64,000 nucleotides of DNA, from assembly GCF_001577835.2 (NCBI RefSeq), contig NC_029536.1:1860001-1924000 (forward strand), given 5' to 3'. Both the position numbers and the translations under genes were made by a program. How positions within the stretch are numbered: position 1 is the first letter of the stretch; every line of letters starts with the position of its first letter. This DNA comes from Coturnix japonica (Eukaryota; Chordata; Aves; Galliformes; Phasianidae). Positions 24,223 to 36,500 of the stretch are shown here, piece by piece. The notes beneath the pieces are model-generated. The model did no database searches. It saw only the letters and a program-made list of their open reading frames with translations, and was not told where the DNA came from.

Positions 24223-24712
24223 ACATACATCATATAACACAGAAACAGCATGTCAGTCACTATTCAACCTGCATCAACTACTGTCTTCATCTCCAGGGTT
24301 TTCTTAGGTTCTCATAGAAATAGCCAGTCTGATATCCATCCCCTCCCCAGGTATATGCAGAAAGGTTTACTCTTCCTTCATATTGCTACTGTTCTGTTTC
24401 TAACACTTCCTGACAACACTACTGTGCTCAACTAACATCAGTTCAAGACCACAGGTTAAATCTGGGGCTGGTTCCTCTTTGCTTCCAAAGCCAAACCAGC
24501 AGCCTGCCCTGCCAGCACGGGCTCTTGGAGCCTGGTTGTGCTGGATAAGGTCCTTCATTTTCCTCCAGACCTGAATAACTCCATGGATTTGGTACATCTG
24601 AGTGTCCTCAGGTTCACAGCACCAGGCAATCGCTTTGTTCCCAGTGGGCGATCAGCATCCTGATCTCGGGGTGGGAATGTGGTTTTGTACATAGACTTCT
24701 GCAAGCATCTTC

Positions 24713-24718
24713 AATAAA
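24713..24718 (+). terminator. SDR gene polyadenylation signal
   Basis: AATAAA lies 490 bases after the SDR stop and is followed by a GT/T-rich stretch (GTCTTGTTT), which fits a 3' end. Confidence 0.75.
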
Positions 24719-24724
24719 GTCTTG

Positions 24725-25400
24725 TTTAATCAAATGGTCTGTTTAATGAGCTACTTCAGTTCATTGCTGTGGGTATAAGCCTCTGTTTTCTGACCAGATA
24801 GCTGTGTGTTTAGGCAGAACCTGGAGCAGATGGTTTGATGTGAATGGAGCATACCTGAAGCTGAGACAGAGCCTTGTTCTGGTCTGAAACACCTAAAGCA
24901 GCCGGTGAGAAGATCTCGGTGTTCTGGCTGAGGGAAGGATTAAAAGCAAGGCGTTCTTTGAAGTGCTGGGCTGGTTTCTCTATGCCAGCTGATGACGCCT
25001 TTCATGCTGTGCCAAGATGGTGGTTCTCGTACCCAGAAATACAAAGAGGTGAAGAAGAAGAAGAGAAGCAGGTGTGGCTGTTCCTGGACAGCAGCCACCT
25101 GCAGATACACGTCAGGGCACAGAGGGAGAGATGCCCTGCAGCCTTTCTTTGCTGACCGGGCTGTGCATCCCTGCTGCAGCTGTTGGAGCACGTTGTGTCT
25201 GACCTCTGCTTGGGGCAGCTCAGCTAAAGGTCTGTGCTTCCATTCCCTGCTGACTCTGCCCCTCTGAGTGCACAAACAGGTCATTGAGGTGGAGGAATGG
25301 GGGTGAGAGCAGGACAGAAAGGGGAGGATGGGGGTGCAGCATCCTTCATTCAGATGCATTAGAACATCTCCCACCGCCCCCACGCGGTTGTTCCGGCGGC
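24725..25400. other. Intergenic gap between the SDR gene and AURKAIP1
   Basis: Nothing coding or repetitive was recognised in about 680 bases. GC content rises near 25370 at the edge of the AURKAIP1 promoter. Confidence 0.55.
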
Positions 25401-25402
25401 TG

Positions 25403-25473
25403 CCGCTAGGGGGCGCTGTGCTGGAGGACACCGCTAGGGGGCGCTGTGCTGGAGGACACCGCCAGGGGGCGCT
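25403..25473 (+). promoter_or_regulatory. Triple CTCF-like motif array, 28-bp period
   Basis: CCGCTAGGGGGCGCT at 25403-25417 and 25431-25445 and CCGCCAGGGGGCGCT at 25459-25473 sit in the same orientation, exactly 28 bases apart. The spacer is GTGCTGGAGGACA. Each copy fits 13 of 14 positions of the remembered CTCF core CCASYAGRKGGCRS, and each contains CpG, so binding could be methylation-sensitive. The array lies just upstream of AURKAIP1 exon 1 and between two genes, a typical place for a boundary element. Confidence 0.85.
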
Positions 25474-25533
25474 GTGCTGGCGGGCAGCGGAAGTTGGAGA
25501 GGAAGCGGGTTGGGATGGTGAGTGATGGCGGCC
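25474..25533 (+). promoter_or_regulatory. AURKAIP1 promoter and non-coding exon 1
   Basis: AGCGGAAGT at 25486-25494 is an ETS-type site. A consensus donor (GGATG then GTGAGT) at 25517/25518 ends a short predicted non-coding exon 1, which pairs with the acceptor before 25964. Just inside the intron, ATGGCGGCC at 25525-25533 is a YY1-like core. The transcription start is inferred, not seen. Confidence 0.6.
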
Positions 25534-26017
25534 GGGGGCCTGAGGGAAGGCCGAGGCCTGGAGCTCGGAGCCCGGTTCGGTTGTAGGGAGAGTTGTATCT
25601 CGGTATCGGCCATTTTCTCTGTCTGAGGTCGTGGAGATGCTGTGGTGTCGGTATGGGCTCCCGGTGAGGTCGAGCAGTAGCTCGGTTCCTCACAGCTTAA
25701 GCCCCGATCCGCTGCTCGCTGTGGTAATGACGCTGTGGTGCTGAGCTGGGCCGGGATTGGGTTGGAGCTGCCTGTGTTTTAAATGTGAAGTAATAAAAGC
25801 TTCATTCTATCTCTAAAACTCGGCTACCTCAGCGTTTATGGGCCTGTCATTATCCAGCACAGTGGAATTAGTGAAACAACAGGGTCTGGGTTACATATAG
25901 TGCTTTTTCAAGTGTAAAAATAGCACGTTTTGCCTCATTACCTCGATATTTTTATTTTAACAGTCGTTCCTGGGTCTGTTGGACTGAATGAGGTGGAGAT
26001 GTTGCTATCACAGCTGA
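25515..26017 (+). other. Two short upstream open reading frames in the AURKAIP1 leader
   Basis: If exon 1 ends at 25517, its last codon ATG joins exon 2 at 25964 and reads M-S-F-L-G-L-L-D before a TGA at 25985-25987. A second ATG at 25988 reads 9 codons to a TGA at 26015-26017 and overlaps the true start at 25999 in another frame. Both could lower translation of the main frame. This depends on the predicted exon 1. Confidence 0.5.
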
Positions 26018-27379
26018 CTGCCCGGCTGCTGAAGGCTTCACGAGTTGCAGGTGAGCTCGTTTGTCTTTAGGGTTAATTGGGCAGTTTCCTTTGTTGTTAT
26101 GACTGAGTTTTCTAGTGCTGCTGTTGTGAAAATTCTGCCTCTTAAATGCAATTCTTTGCTTCTCAAAGGCCACTTTCTGCCGAGGTCGGTGTCTTCCTTT
26201 CTCTGCTGTCATTCCACATCTGTGAACTATTGCACGCAGCCACCCAATAAGAATGGAGCCCAGCCTCAGCAGTGGCACACGCTGGAGCCTGAACTGGAAG
26301 AGATGTTGGTCCCCAGGAAGCTTTCCATCAGCCCCTTAGAAAGCTGGCTGACAGTCAGATACTCCCTTCCTAAAGCAGAGGTCAGTAATGCTCAGGAAGA
26401 AGAAGTGGGCTCTGGGCTTCTGCAGAGATATGACTGTCCTCCATGTGATGTGGGAGCTGATGTGGAGGAAGGGGAAGGGACACCAAGCAACACGGTGCAG
26501 TGTAAGAACGTGTTGAAGATCCGCAGACGGAAAATGAATCGCCACAAGTACAAAAAGCTGTTGAAGAGGAGGAAGTTTGTGAGGAGGAGGATAAAGGAAG
26601 GGCGCAAGAAGAAACGGCAGGTAAGCTCAGCTTGAAGGTACAGGTGCTCACCCTTTCCTTTATTCAGGTGCTGGATCTTAGGTGGAATTAACATAGGGGA
26701 AAGCAGAGAAATTCAGCCTAAATGAATTCAGGATTTACTGGCCCAGTAGTATTGGCTGATTTGCTGATTTGAGTTTTACCTCTACATTCTCAGAACCTAA
26801 TTCAGAGTCTTTCTGTGCTTGTTACCAGCTGCATGTGATAATCTCCGGGTGTGAATAACTTAAAAAGATGTGTGACTAATAGGGAAGAACTCATGTTTGT
26901 GCAGAAGATTAATTCACATGCCTATTTTACATCAGGGAGATTGGTTTAATCTTAATTTCCTACCCACCTTGCTCATACCCTGTTGACTTTAATATTGTTT
27001 CTATATAGAACCCTTTTCTTCCTTTATTAGAAAGGATGTTGGCTTTCATTCAAGTTGTGGATATTCTCATACAGTGTTGCCTTTTGAAGTGTATTTTGAA
27101 GGCAGTGCTTGTGTGTCTTCAATACGTTTCCTATGGCTTGCTGTATTTTGATACTTGGTTTTACATGTTGTACATAGAACCTCCAAGTGGGGCACTTGAG
27201 CATCTGAATACCTGAGTGTTGCTTCTGAGGTGTTGCCATTCTCTCTCTCTGTCTTTTTTCCTCTGTTTTAGGCAAAATTTGAGAAAGATTTGGAGCGCAT
27301 CTGGAAAAGAGCTGGTTTGAAAGGTCCTCCTGCAGGATGGCAAACACCCAAGATATTCCTGAAGAGTTCCAAGCGATAA
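25999..27379 (+). CDS. AURKAIP1: Aurora kinase A-interacting protein 1 / mitoribosomal small-subunit protein mS38 (3 coding exons)
   Basis: Exons 25999-26050, 26169-26620 and 27272-27379 join in frame to give 203 residues; I remember human AURKAIP1 as 199. The N-terminus [18 protein letters not shown] is a mitochondrial-type presequence. The conserved block [20 protein letters not shown] follows, and then [20 protein letters not shown] with a strongly basic helix. The C-terminal block includes [16 protein letters not shown] and [10 protein letters not shown]. The protein is known as mS38 of the mitochondrial small ribosomal subunit; an older literature names it as an Aurora-A-binding protein. 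The 118-base intron 1 of the coding part ends in TTCTCAAAG, a weak acceptor chosen for frame and family fit. ATTAAA 35 bases after the stop is the likely polyadenylation signal. Confidence 0.96.
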
Positions 27380-27413
27380 AAATACTTGTAATGAGTTTAC
27401 ACGTGTCATTGTA

Positions 27414-27419
27414 ATTAAA
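27414..27419 (+). terminator. AURKAIP1 polyadenylation signal
   Basis: ATTAAA, the commonest variant signal, lies 35 bases after the stop and is followed by TGTGTG-like sequence near 27460. Confidence 0.7.
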
Positions 27420-30322
27420 AGAAATATTTAAGTATGCTGATTTCTCTTCACCTTTTTCCGTGTGTGATAAGATTTGGAAGTTGCTTTCAGTCTGGATGAG
27501 CTCCAATGGGGTGGATTGGCTTCTGTGATAAGGGTAAAGTGAGCTCCTATGGGCTCATATGGTGTACAGAAAAGCTAACCTGAAAATGTGTTGGATTTTA
27601 CTGACTGAATTTAAAACACAAGAAACAAATGTTGTATGGAACTCACAATGTACGGTTTCATTTCAGCTCTAGGACAGGTGACTGCAAGCATCCTATGGGC
27701 AGTGTTTCTGAGGCTTCCTGCTGTTGATGTCGCTAGGTGGCAGTCAGTTCAAACCTTCTGAAACTCATGGCAGTGAATGTAGAAGCTGGCAGCTGGTTGG
27801 ATCTTCATGTAGGTATTGTAAGGAAGGGGGGCACTCGTGTCACACGTGGTTAAATATTGATTATTCTTAGTGGAGAACTTGCTGAGAACTATTGGAATCC
27901 TATAGAAACAGGTAGGTAGCACATTGATCCAAGCCATATGCTAACAGTAGGCAGTTTATATCAGAGAACTAAAAAGACATTCCTTCTTTGTGCTTTAAAT
28001 ATGCTGTAGTTGCTTTTTATCGAGACCAGTAGGACTGGATGAGCACAGCTGGAATAAGATGGCCTTTCTCATTCAATGCTGCTGCCTTCTCATTTATTTT
28101 AATGCTGGGATAGTAATTAGAGAATTACTGAAATAGTAATTGCAAGTGAACTTTTGTGCTATGATAGTGATTATATTAGGGCACTTCTGTGGTTAATTGC
28201 AAGTCTCCACTAAGTAAAGTAGCTGTCTGAGTAGTTGTCCTGTCTTCCAAATGACAGCCTATGAAGTGCAGCCATTACTTTTACATCTATTAGACATAAT
28301 TAAGCAATGGAACTGTGTGTGATTTACAAAGTTGTCCGACTTCCACCTGTGGATGTTATTACCAGTATTAATCACACAGATGCTGCGTTCCTTTTTGCTG
28401 TAGTGTATCAAAGCACGTCTCGGGTTGTGTGCCATATTTATGTGGTAGGTGCTGCCAAGACCCCCATCTTCATGGCCTTAATCAGGTAACGTGCAGCAGG
28501 GTTACATCAAATTGCTTGAACTCTTTTGACCATAGGATGCAATTTCCTTCAGGCAGAGGGAAGCTGTAACGTTTTTCTATAGGGGGAGCACTAGTGCATA
28601 GTATACAACTCACAGGGTTTTGTTATGAGCTGTTCTGGCTCAAAGTCTGTATGTGCCAATGTACATGCACAGTTACCAGATGTGTTCATACATGTGTGTG
28701 TGGCTGCAGTAGAAAAATAGGCTGAAACAAGAAAGGTTTGGCTTCGAGGCTCCTCCATCTCCTTGTTATTCTGCTGTTCTGAGAGGTTGAAAGTAAGCAG
28801 GAGATTGCTCGAGGAATTCCTGCTCTGTTGCTGAGGTTGGAGATATCCAGTGGGGATGGAGATTGCATATTTGGGACTGCATGACAGCTCTTTGTCTGGA
28901 AAGATGCTTCAGAATTGGAATGTGAAACCAATTATGCTCACACCCCCTCAATCTTGGATTGCGTAGACTCGAGTACAGACGGCAAACTCGGTTAGCAGAG
29001 GAGAAAACCCAGTTTGGTCGTTTTGTCACAGCAATCAGTTTGTGCTGACATGAGTTGGCTCTAAAACAGCTGATTTCAGAAGGGCTGAAAGTTCTGAAAT
29101 CGGTTTTTCTCCAAGCCAAAGCATCACATTGAAAATGTAAGCAGTGGATTTTTACCCTTTTGGAAAGGTCAGGATCCAGTAACATGATGATTGCAGGCTT
29201 CCAATGAACGTGTGACAGAAATACCATCTCCTTGTAGTACAAGAAAATAATGACTGCTGGCAAACTTGATATATTAGTTGTCTCCATGATCTCAGCAGTG
29301 ATGTTTCTCACTAGGGTAAGAATTAGATGCATTTTAAGACATATACTCATTGCTCAGTTGTAGCTGTATGAATTCCTGAAGTTTTTTAGTTGTTTCTGGG
29401 TGTAGGAGTTTGAATATGACATGACTCTGGGAAGCTCAGGTTCCTTTTGCATCTGTATTGCAGGTGTTGGTTTTCTTTCTTCCATTAGTAGTCTCAGGAG
29501 TGGCCCTATGAGCAGGAGGAGCTGTTAGCCCAATGTTTTTGGGTATGTGGCGTACAAAACACCTTTCAGAGAGTGACTAGACTTTGTTCCTGCTGTTACC
29601 TTACAGACTAAGATTACTTGCTAATTCCTGAGCAGAAACAAGGAACCTTTACTCTGGTGAGCTAACACTAGCATTAAAGGGGCACTGTTACAACGTTACC
29701 CAGGGTAAATTGGTGTATGTACTTTGGCTTCTTTAACTGACTCTGTTCTTTTCAACGTACAAAACCAGCTCTGCTTTGGTGGATGTGAACCCCAGTTCCT
29801 GTCTTCCGGAGGTAATACACCACCCTTGTCTACGCTAGCTCAGAATCTGGCTGAAGTGATCTTACAAACAGCACCCGTGGATAAGTGAAATTACACCTTT
29901 ACGTCATTCGTGCTGTTCTGCTGCTGACATTACTTTTCAGACTGTGAAAACATCCTGGTTTGGGTTTGCTGGGGCTGAGTCTGGTCAGTTGCTCTCCAAA
30001 AATAACAGCACTCTGTGCTTTACCTGGAGCCTTTCACTTTGCAGAGCTCAAATGAAGAGTAGATTTTGCTGTCTCTGGTATAGGAAAAAAAGAATTCAAT
30101 AACTGTAGCACTTGCAGACATCTGAGCTAATTTTAAGCAATGTGCTGCTTTAACTGTGGAGGCATTTATTTTCGCTTGCCTTTCCCTGTAAGACAGGGGA
30201 ACAGAATTGAAACAAGGAGTTCTGTGAGTCATAGAATTGAAGAACGTCTGATATTCCATTTGTTTCAATTCCCTGACATAAGACTGAGTTCTGTAGTCGT
30301 GATCACTGCATGGTCACTGATG

Positions 30323-30480
30323 CATAGAGTCATGGAATCATTAAGGTTAAGAAAGAACTCTAACACAACCAAGTCCAAATGTAAATCCATCCCCACCATG
30401 CCCATTAAACTATGCCTCTCAGTGCCAAAGCTGCCCTTTGTTGAACCCCTCCAATGTCTGGGACTTCCATGGACATCTTC
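30323..30480 (-). mobile_element. CR1 LINE 3' end fragment
   Basis: Read on the minus strand this is a CR1 tail. On the plus strand it shows the reverse landmarks GGAATCATTAAGGTTAAG, AACCAAGTCCAAAT, CATCCCCACCATGCCCATTA and CTCTCAGTGCC, then TTGAACCCCTCCAATG. It is diverged and 5'-truncated, so older than the copy in CCNL2 intron 1. Confidence 0.85.
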
Positions 30481-33475
30481 CTTGTGATGTGTTTCTAAAC
30501 CCCACAGAACTGGTAAGAACTATAAGATTTCTTTGTCGCTTTCCAATATAGCCAGAGCAGGTGGGACAGAGTAACAGGAAGGAGGAGGTTGAATGGACAT
30601 TTGGTATTGCGTATCAATATGTGCCTTGTTTCCTGATAGCTTGGAAATTGTCGGGTTTATTTTAAAGGAATTGACAGTTCATGGCAGGAAATGGTCAAAT
30701 ATGAAGATAAGCATCATAGAGGAACGTGCCAAAATAAAAGGTAGTAAAAGCAGCTAGAACAGTCCAAGTCAGCAGTGTGACTGCATGTAAATGGTACTGT
30801 GTTACTCACCAGCACTTTCCCCCGGTTGCTTTTGAGTCAGAGCTGTTTTTTCTTGTGACCAAAGGGTTTGCTGCTCTCAGCTCTGGCTGTTCTCCATGGA
30901 TCATCCCACAGGAGGCTGCCCAGCAGCAGAATCACCAGGCATGGCCTGAAGTCAAAATCTATGACTGGTCACCTGGACCTACAAGGCCTTGGCATGGCTT
31001 CCCTCACCATTCTTATTGCTTCAGTTACTGTCTTTTCTGTTGTTTTTCTTAGGTCTGAATGAGCATCCTCCAGAGAACTGTCAGTGCTTAATTTTACCAG
31101 CTTGTGATGTGGAAGAATGACATGGTTTAACAGCATCCTGCCATCTGTATGAAACTGCACCGCAGGCCCATCGGAAGGTAGGATGGAGAGAGATGTGTCC
31201 TACTTCTGATAACGTCACCTGCTCCTTGGGGAAAGGAAGAGTGGTTTTGCCCTCGAGAAGGCAGGAAAGCCTTTCCCTCACAAGTACTTTATGCAAAAAC
31301 CTGGGACTGTGAAAAGGAAGCAAGCAGAAAAAGCCCAATGTCATTATTTCTGCCTTGGGTGCAGTACTGTCTCTGAAGTGAGGCTGGGGAATAGAAAGGA
31401 GAGCAAATAACAACATGATTCTAGTTTTCAGAGTAGGGCCGGCTGCTTCTGGAGTAGGGCTGCAAGCTGTAAGTAGCTGGAACACCTATTTCTAACTTGT
31501 GCTTGTGTTGGAGGGGAGCTCTAAGTGGGTGATGTGGTGCAGCACTCAGGTGTCTGGATAGAAGCAGGACAACTGGTTTCTAAATCAGCACCCTGTTTTC
31601 TTTAGTTCAAGTTCTGGGCACTTGGATTGATCTAGAGTAAATACAGTTTGCATAGACTACCCTTACAAGTTGGCCAAGCTCCATGTTTGTGCATCTAAAT
31701 TTGGCAGCAGGATTATATTGTATTACACAGGGGAACCTCCTTTCAGCTTTGAGTATTTTTATTTCAGATGAAATGGCCTTCAAACCTGAGGTAGGTAATA
31801 CAACTCTCTGGGAAGCAACCTTGGAGTCCCCTTTTCAGAGCCAACCTATTAATTTTTCCACTCTTTCCCAGTCATTTCTGATCTCAAAATAAGATTCTGT
31901 GCCTGGAATTGCACTGCTTAATTATTTTAGGCGGGTGCAACAGATGGGCTGCAATTAGTGTGGGGACCAGAGTTCTCCTTCCAAAGCTCCTAGTGCCAGA
32001 ATGCTGTTCCCATGTGGAGGGGGACTGAGAGATGTGGTTGAGGCACAATGCTGGTGGTCAGAAAGGGGACACAAAGTGGCATAAATAGCTAAATGTGCCT
32101 GTTTCCCTGAACAGTTTGAGAACTTTTTGGTTCTTCATAGAAATATGTGCTGTGTGCTTGTGGCTTAAGCTTTTCTCATGTTAGAGGAGCCTGACTTGCT
32201 GTTGCCTGTGGAGGAGATTGCTGGAGAACTGCTCTGGAAAAGGCTCTTTGTTCAGACATCTCCTGTGTTACTGAGTCAGCACTGCTGTGTTCTGTGTCCT
32301 GTGGACCAGTTATTTCTCCCATCTCTTCCTCCTTTCCTTCTTCCTTTTGTGTAGGGTTAACGACTTCCCTGTGAAGTGCCTTGAGATCTGGAATGAAGAA
32401 GTGGGTCAAGTGAAGGCCTTTTAATACAGGAGTGCTACTGAGCTGAATAATAAGACCCAGGTCTGCCTGTTTGGTGCCTCTTTGTTCTGATATATGGAAA
32501 ATTCTGGAGCTTTGTCCATAGGGATGAGTAACATCTTGGTGGAATGCTGCTCATCTCAGCTTCTGCTTTCTCTCACTTGTCTGAAGACAAACACGCTGGC
32601 TGAATGAATGTTCAAAGGGGTGATTAGATCCCTCTGTTATTTCCTCCTGATTCTCAGTGCTGTCTGCCATCTGCCAAATTGGACCAGCTCTAAGTATTGG
32701 TCCCCTAGAGGGGGCTTAGTGGTTGCAGGGTAGGTTTGAAAAAGTGAAGACTCTACAGAACCATAGCTCCCATGGGGCTGAGTCAGTCCCATGTCATAGG
32801 TTGGATGCCCTTCAGTCTCTGGCACTTGATATCAGTAAGTTAATTTTGGGGGAGGTGCTTTCTCTGCATAGATCTAAAAGGGGTCAGGGGCATGGAGATG
32901 CAAGTGATAGAACCTTAGGGGCTCTGAAACCCCCACTTGACTCCCAGCAGTTGCTGGCTGCTGTTGTGAACCTTAGAGGAAGATGAACAGATGCATATAA
33001 GTACACAGAGCCAGCTCTTGAAGTTATGATTGATGGTAACTCCAACTTCGATTTGCATGTTTTTCCATCCCCTCAGGAACTTCGTGGTTCATGTGATTTT
33101 GAACTAATATCAATGCATTGAAGGCACTACAGGCTCTCCATAGGCTTGAGAGATAGCAAGGTACCATTTTCCCTGCTGTGTTGTGAATAGAAGCAGCAGG
33201 TATTAATGAGTGCAGTTCTCCTTGGGGAAGTCAGAGTGCTGATCTGATCTGAGAGGTAAGAGGGATGCCATGGGCCATTTTGTAGTTAACATTTCCAGCC
33301 CTACCCTACCCAAATGCATTCTGTCTCAAGGTTCTTAATATCACTGAAGCTTTCCAGATCTGAAAGACAGGGAAGATTTTGTCCAGCTTCACTCTGCGTC
33401 CTCATCAGTCTTCAGGGTTTTCTAGGCTCTCCGTGAGGACAGAGGCAGCACAGTCTAAAGACTGAGGTACTTATG

Positions 33476-33546
33476 CAGCTGGTCTGGGCTGTATTCCTAA
33501 TTCTGCCACTGATCTGCTGTGCAAGCTTGGGTGAGTCATTTCCTTT
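33476..33546 (+). repeat. Ancient MIR-like (CORE-SINE) fragment
   Basis: GTATTCCTAATTCTGCCACT, GATCTGCTGTGCAAGC and TTGGGTGAGTCATTTCC follow the order of the tRNA-related and core part of MIR-type SINEs (TTCxAATCCCGGCTCTGCCACT ... CTTGGGCAAGTCACTT). A TTTAGACTGCAAACTTTTCC block at about 33580 may be part of an old LINE-derived tail. Heavily diverged. Confidence 0.6.
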
Positions 33547-36500
33547 TGTGTTGTGTGTCTCGCTGCTGCTCCTGTCTGTTTAGACTGCAAACTTTTCCTA
33601 TGAGGAGCTGCCTGTGCTGTGCAGGCAGCCTGCCCTGTCAGCAAATGAGCACAAGTGTGGTGCCACCTACAAAAAGACCCTTGCAAACGTAGTAGAAGAT
33701 GGTGGTGATCTATTCTGATTTCCCTGCTTGCTTGTTTCTTTCCTGATTGAGGGTAGTGCTTAAGTGCTCCCTCAGTCAGGTACCTGGGACTGAGGGGGAT
33801 GCAGTCAAATATCTTTAAAGAAAGAAAAAGAAGAAAAACAACACAACAATCCAGTGAAAACATTTATTAACCTATGGGGAGTTAATTAAGATTTAGCTTA
33901 ACTGCGTGGCATTCAGGTGCTTGTTTGGAAGATTATGAAGCTTGACACGGATTCAAAAGCCCTGTCAAAAGGATTTGTTGTTTACAGGCTTCTGACAGTG
34001 ATTTTCACAGGCTGTGAATGGCACGAAGCATTATAGAGGTTGGCAAATCTGTTCAGCACCAGAAAAACCATCTGGTGGAGCAGAGTTGTGTGAGATGAAC
34101 AGGAAAGTAAAAGGTGAAGGCAGGGAGACTCTGCCTACGTTCTTTTCTTATAATGGAAGTGATAAATGAATGTCGCTGTTACCTAAAGCAGGGTTCATGA
34201 TCTGATAGGTCTTAAGTGTTTGTGAGAGGCTCTGAGTGGATGTAAATAGAGCTGGTGGTTCATATAAGCTTGCTGATTTGGGCCTGCTGGCTGCCTGCCT
34301 CTCATGGCTTCTGGGGCACAGAAACCCGTTTGTCTTTTCTACTTGCACCAAACCTTTTGGATTTCATCTTATGGAAGAATCGCCAAAGCTCATTTTTTTT
34401 TTTTATCTTGGAAAAAATAATCTTCAGTTTTAAGTCTGGAAAGAAAAGAAAAAAAAAACAACAAAAAACTCAGTTGGTTTCCTGGGCAATTTCTCTGTTT
34501 TTGTAACTGGTTCGTATTAATGGTTTTGAGATGAATCCCAGGAATCTGCAGCTGACAGCTTTCCAACGTAAAGGAGAGTTTAAATATAGTGGCATCCAGA
34601 GATGCAGGAGAACAGGAGCCTCTGAGCTGCAGAGACAGCAAAGGGTGCACACAGAGTTCTCACCTTCTTACCTGAGCAGTCACGCTTAGAGCAGCATAGG
34701 AACACACAGGCATTAGGCACATGTGGTCTGTTTGCTAAGACCAGTTTGCTTGGATACTGGAGTTTAACCCTTAGTGCATATCAGGGTCTTTGCTTGGCAA
34801 AGAGCAGAGCTCAGTGTGTTAAAGCAGATCAGAATCCTCTTAATGTTCCATCTGCCTAAATACCTTACATACCTGGAAGGTTTCTGCTATTGCTGCATCA
34901 CATCACATCAGTTTATGCTCCAGTGCATTTGGCTTGCAGAGCTGAGACAGGGAGAAGCTGAGAACACCATCTTAGGAGAATGCAAATAGGGGCACAAGCG
35001 TTTACAGCTAAGGAACAGAGAATAAACGTTGTATTGCTGGGTGTGTAAGAGAGATACTGCTTGTTACATTGCTGGGATAATGACAGGCTTCACTTGACAG
35101 CCCTGTCATTGTGGTTGGCTCTCAGTTTTGTCCTTTTAGTTCACAGCTCTTGCTGCAAGTTTGGATTATTTCAGCCTTGTTTATGGGATTCACTGCAGCT
35201 GAAAGATTGATTTTAATAAGAAAAGCTTTGCAACCAAATGAAGCCTCCTGGGAAGCGTGTACCCTGTGGTAATTCATGTGGCTCTGTGTTATGTTGCTCT
35301 TCTCCATCAGCAGGCAGCTCTGAAGGTTCCTCTGCCCCAAAACTGGAACCCCCAGCTGCACTATCTCTGCCTCTTTTGCTGCTTCCATGCAGAGCTCTGT
35401 GCTTTTGGTTCAGCAGGATCCACGCTGGTTTTGCCCCTATACCTGTCAACACTCTTTGCAAGCTGTAGCTTTCCCTGCTACTTTTCATATAAAAGATTAT
35501 CCTTGTTTTTACTATTAGGAAGGGCTGTAGCCTTTTCCTTTGATTGTAGCACGGTACAATAGGTTTCACATTTAGAGAAGGTGTAGGGAAGTTGCTGGTA
35601 ATACAAAAATGGAGCATTGACAGATCATGCATCTAAATCCTCGTGCTGTAAGTTGTGCCTTTGTGTCAACAGAGTGTTAATACTGGCACTCCTTTTCAAT
35701 GCATTACTTGTACTTATAGCTGTGAAAGTCGAGTGGAAGTGACTGCTGCTCCTGCTTCCCAAGTTTAATGGTTCTCAAAATGGATGGAGGATGGAGGGCA
35801 CCTCTTTGCATCAGACCTGATATTTGCTCAGCTTTCTGGACTGGTGCTCAGGCCAGATGTATTGGGAGGTCTTTCAGTGCAGCCTGCAGGCACGGAAAAC
35901 AAAAATGCTCAAACAGAAGGGATCAGGAACAGCAAAGTGCCTGGCAGATGTGGCTTGCTCATTACTGCTTCCCACAAGCCAATTAATCTGCCTTTGGGCA
36001 GGGCTTTTTTCCACCTGAGTCACCAGCATTTCTGGGTGAAATAGGGGTGACTGGAACAGAAGAGCCTTTCTCTCTGCTTGCCCAGCCTGCAGTGAGCACG
36101 GCAGGTGCAGAGCCTCTTGTATACCTTCCCCACGTGTGCATGAGCTGCTCACTTAAGCAGGCTGTGCTGCAGCGGGCAGTGAAGGGATGCTTTTGGTTTT
36201 AAGAATCAATACCCAAAATACCACTGCCTGACCAGAGTCCCTTAGCCTGACCTCCATGGAGAATCGCATTAAATGCTCAGCATCTGATGGGGCCGTGTTG
36301 GTGCAGCTGCATGTTGGGATCTGTTTGATGCAACAAGACTCTGGGGACACAGGGCAGACTGGAGACTGCACAGAATGAGTGAGGAAAGGGCAGGAGACTG
36401 CGTCCCTTTACTCCTTTTATGAACCCCAGAGAAGCTGTTCCTCCTTCCTCCCACTGGGCTGTTTTCTTCAGCAGGCTGCAGTGGGTTTGGCTTGAACTTG

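Noticed and set aside
26382-26694. Minus-strand frames opposite AURKAIP1 coding exon 2
   Set aside because: Ser/Leu/Pro-rich reverse reading of the lysine/arginine-rich AURKAIP1 coding sequence.
28766-29350. 194-codon minus-strand frame in the AURKAIP1-MXRA8 gap
   Set aside because: No domain, no codon bias that I can see, and no splice partners. Such a length can arise by chance in 10 kb.
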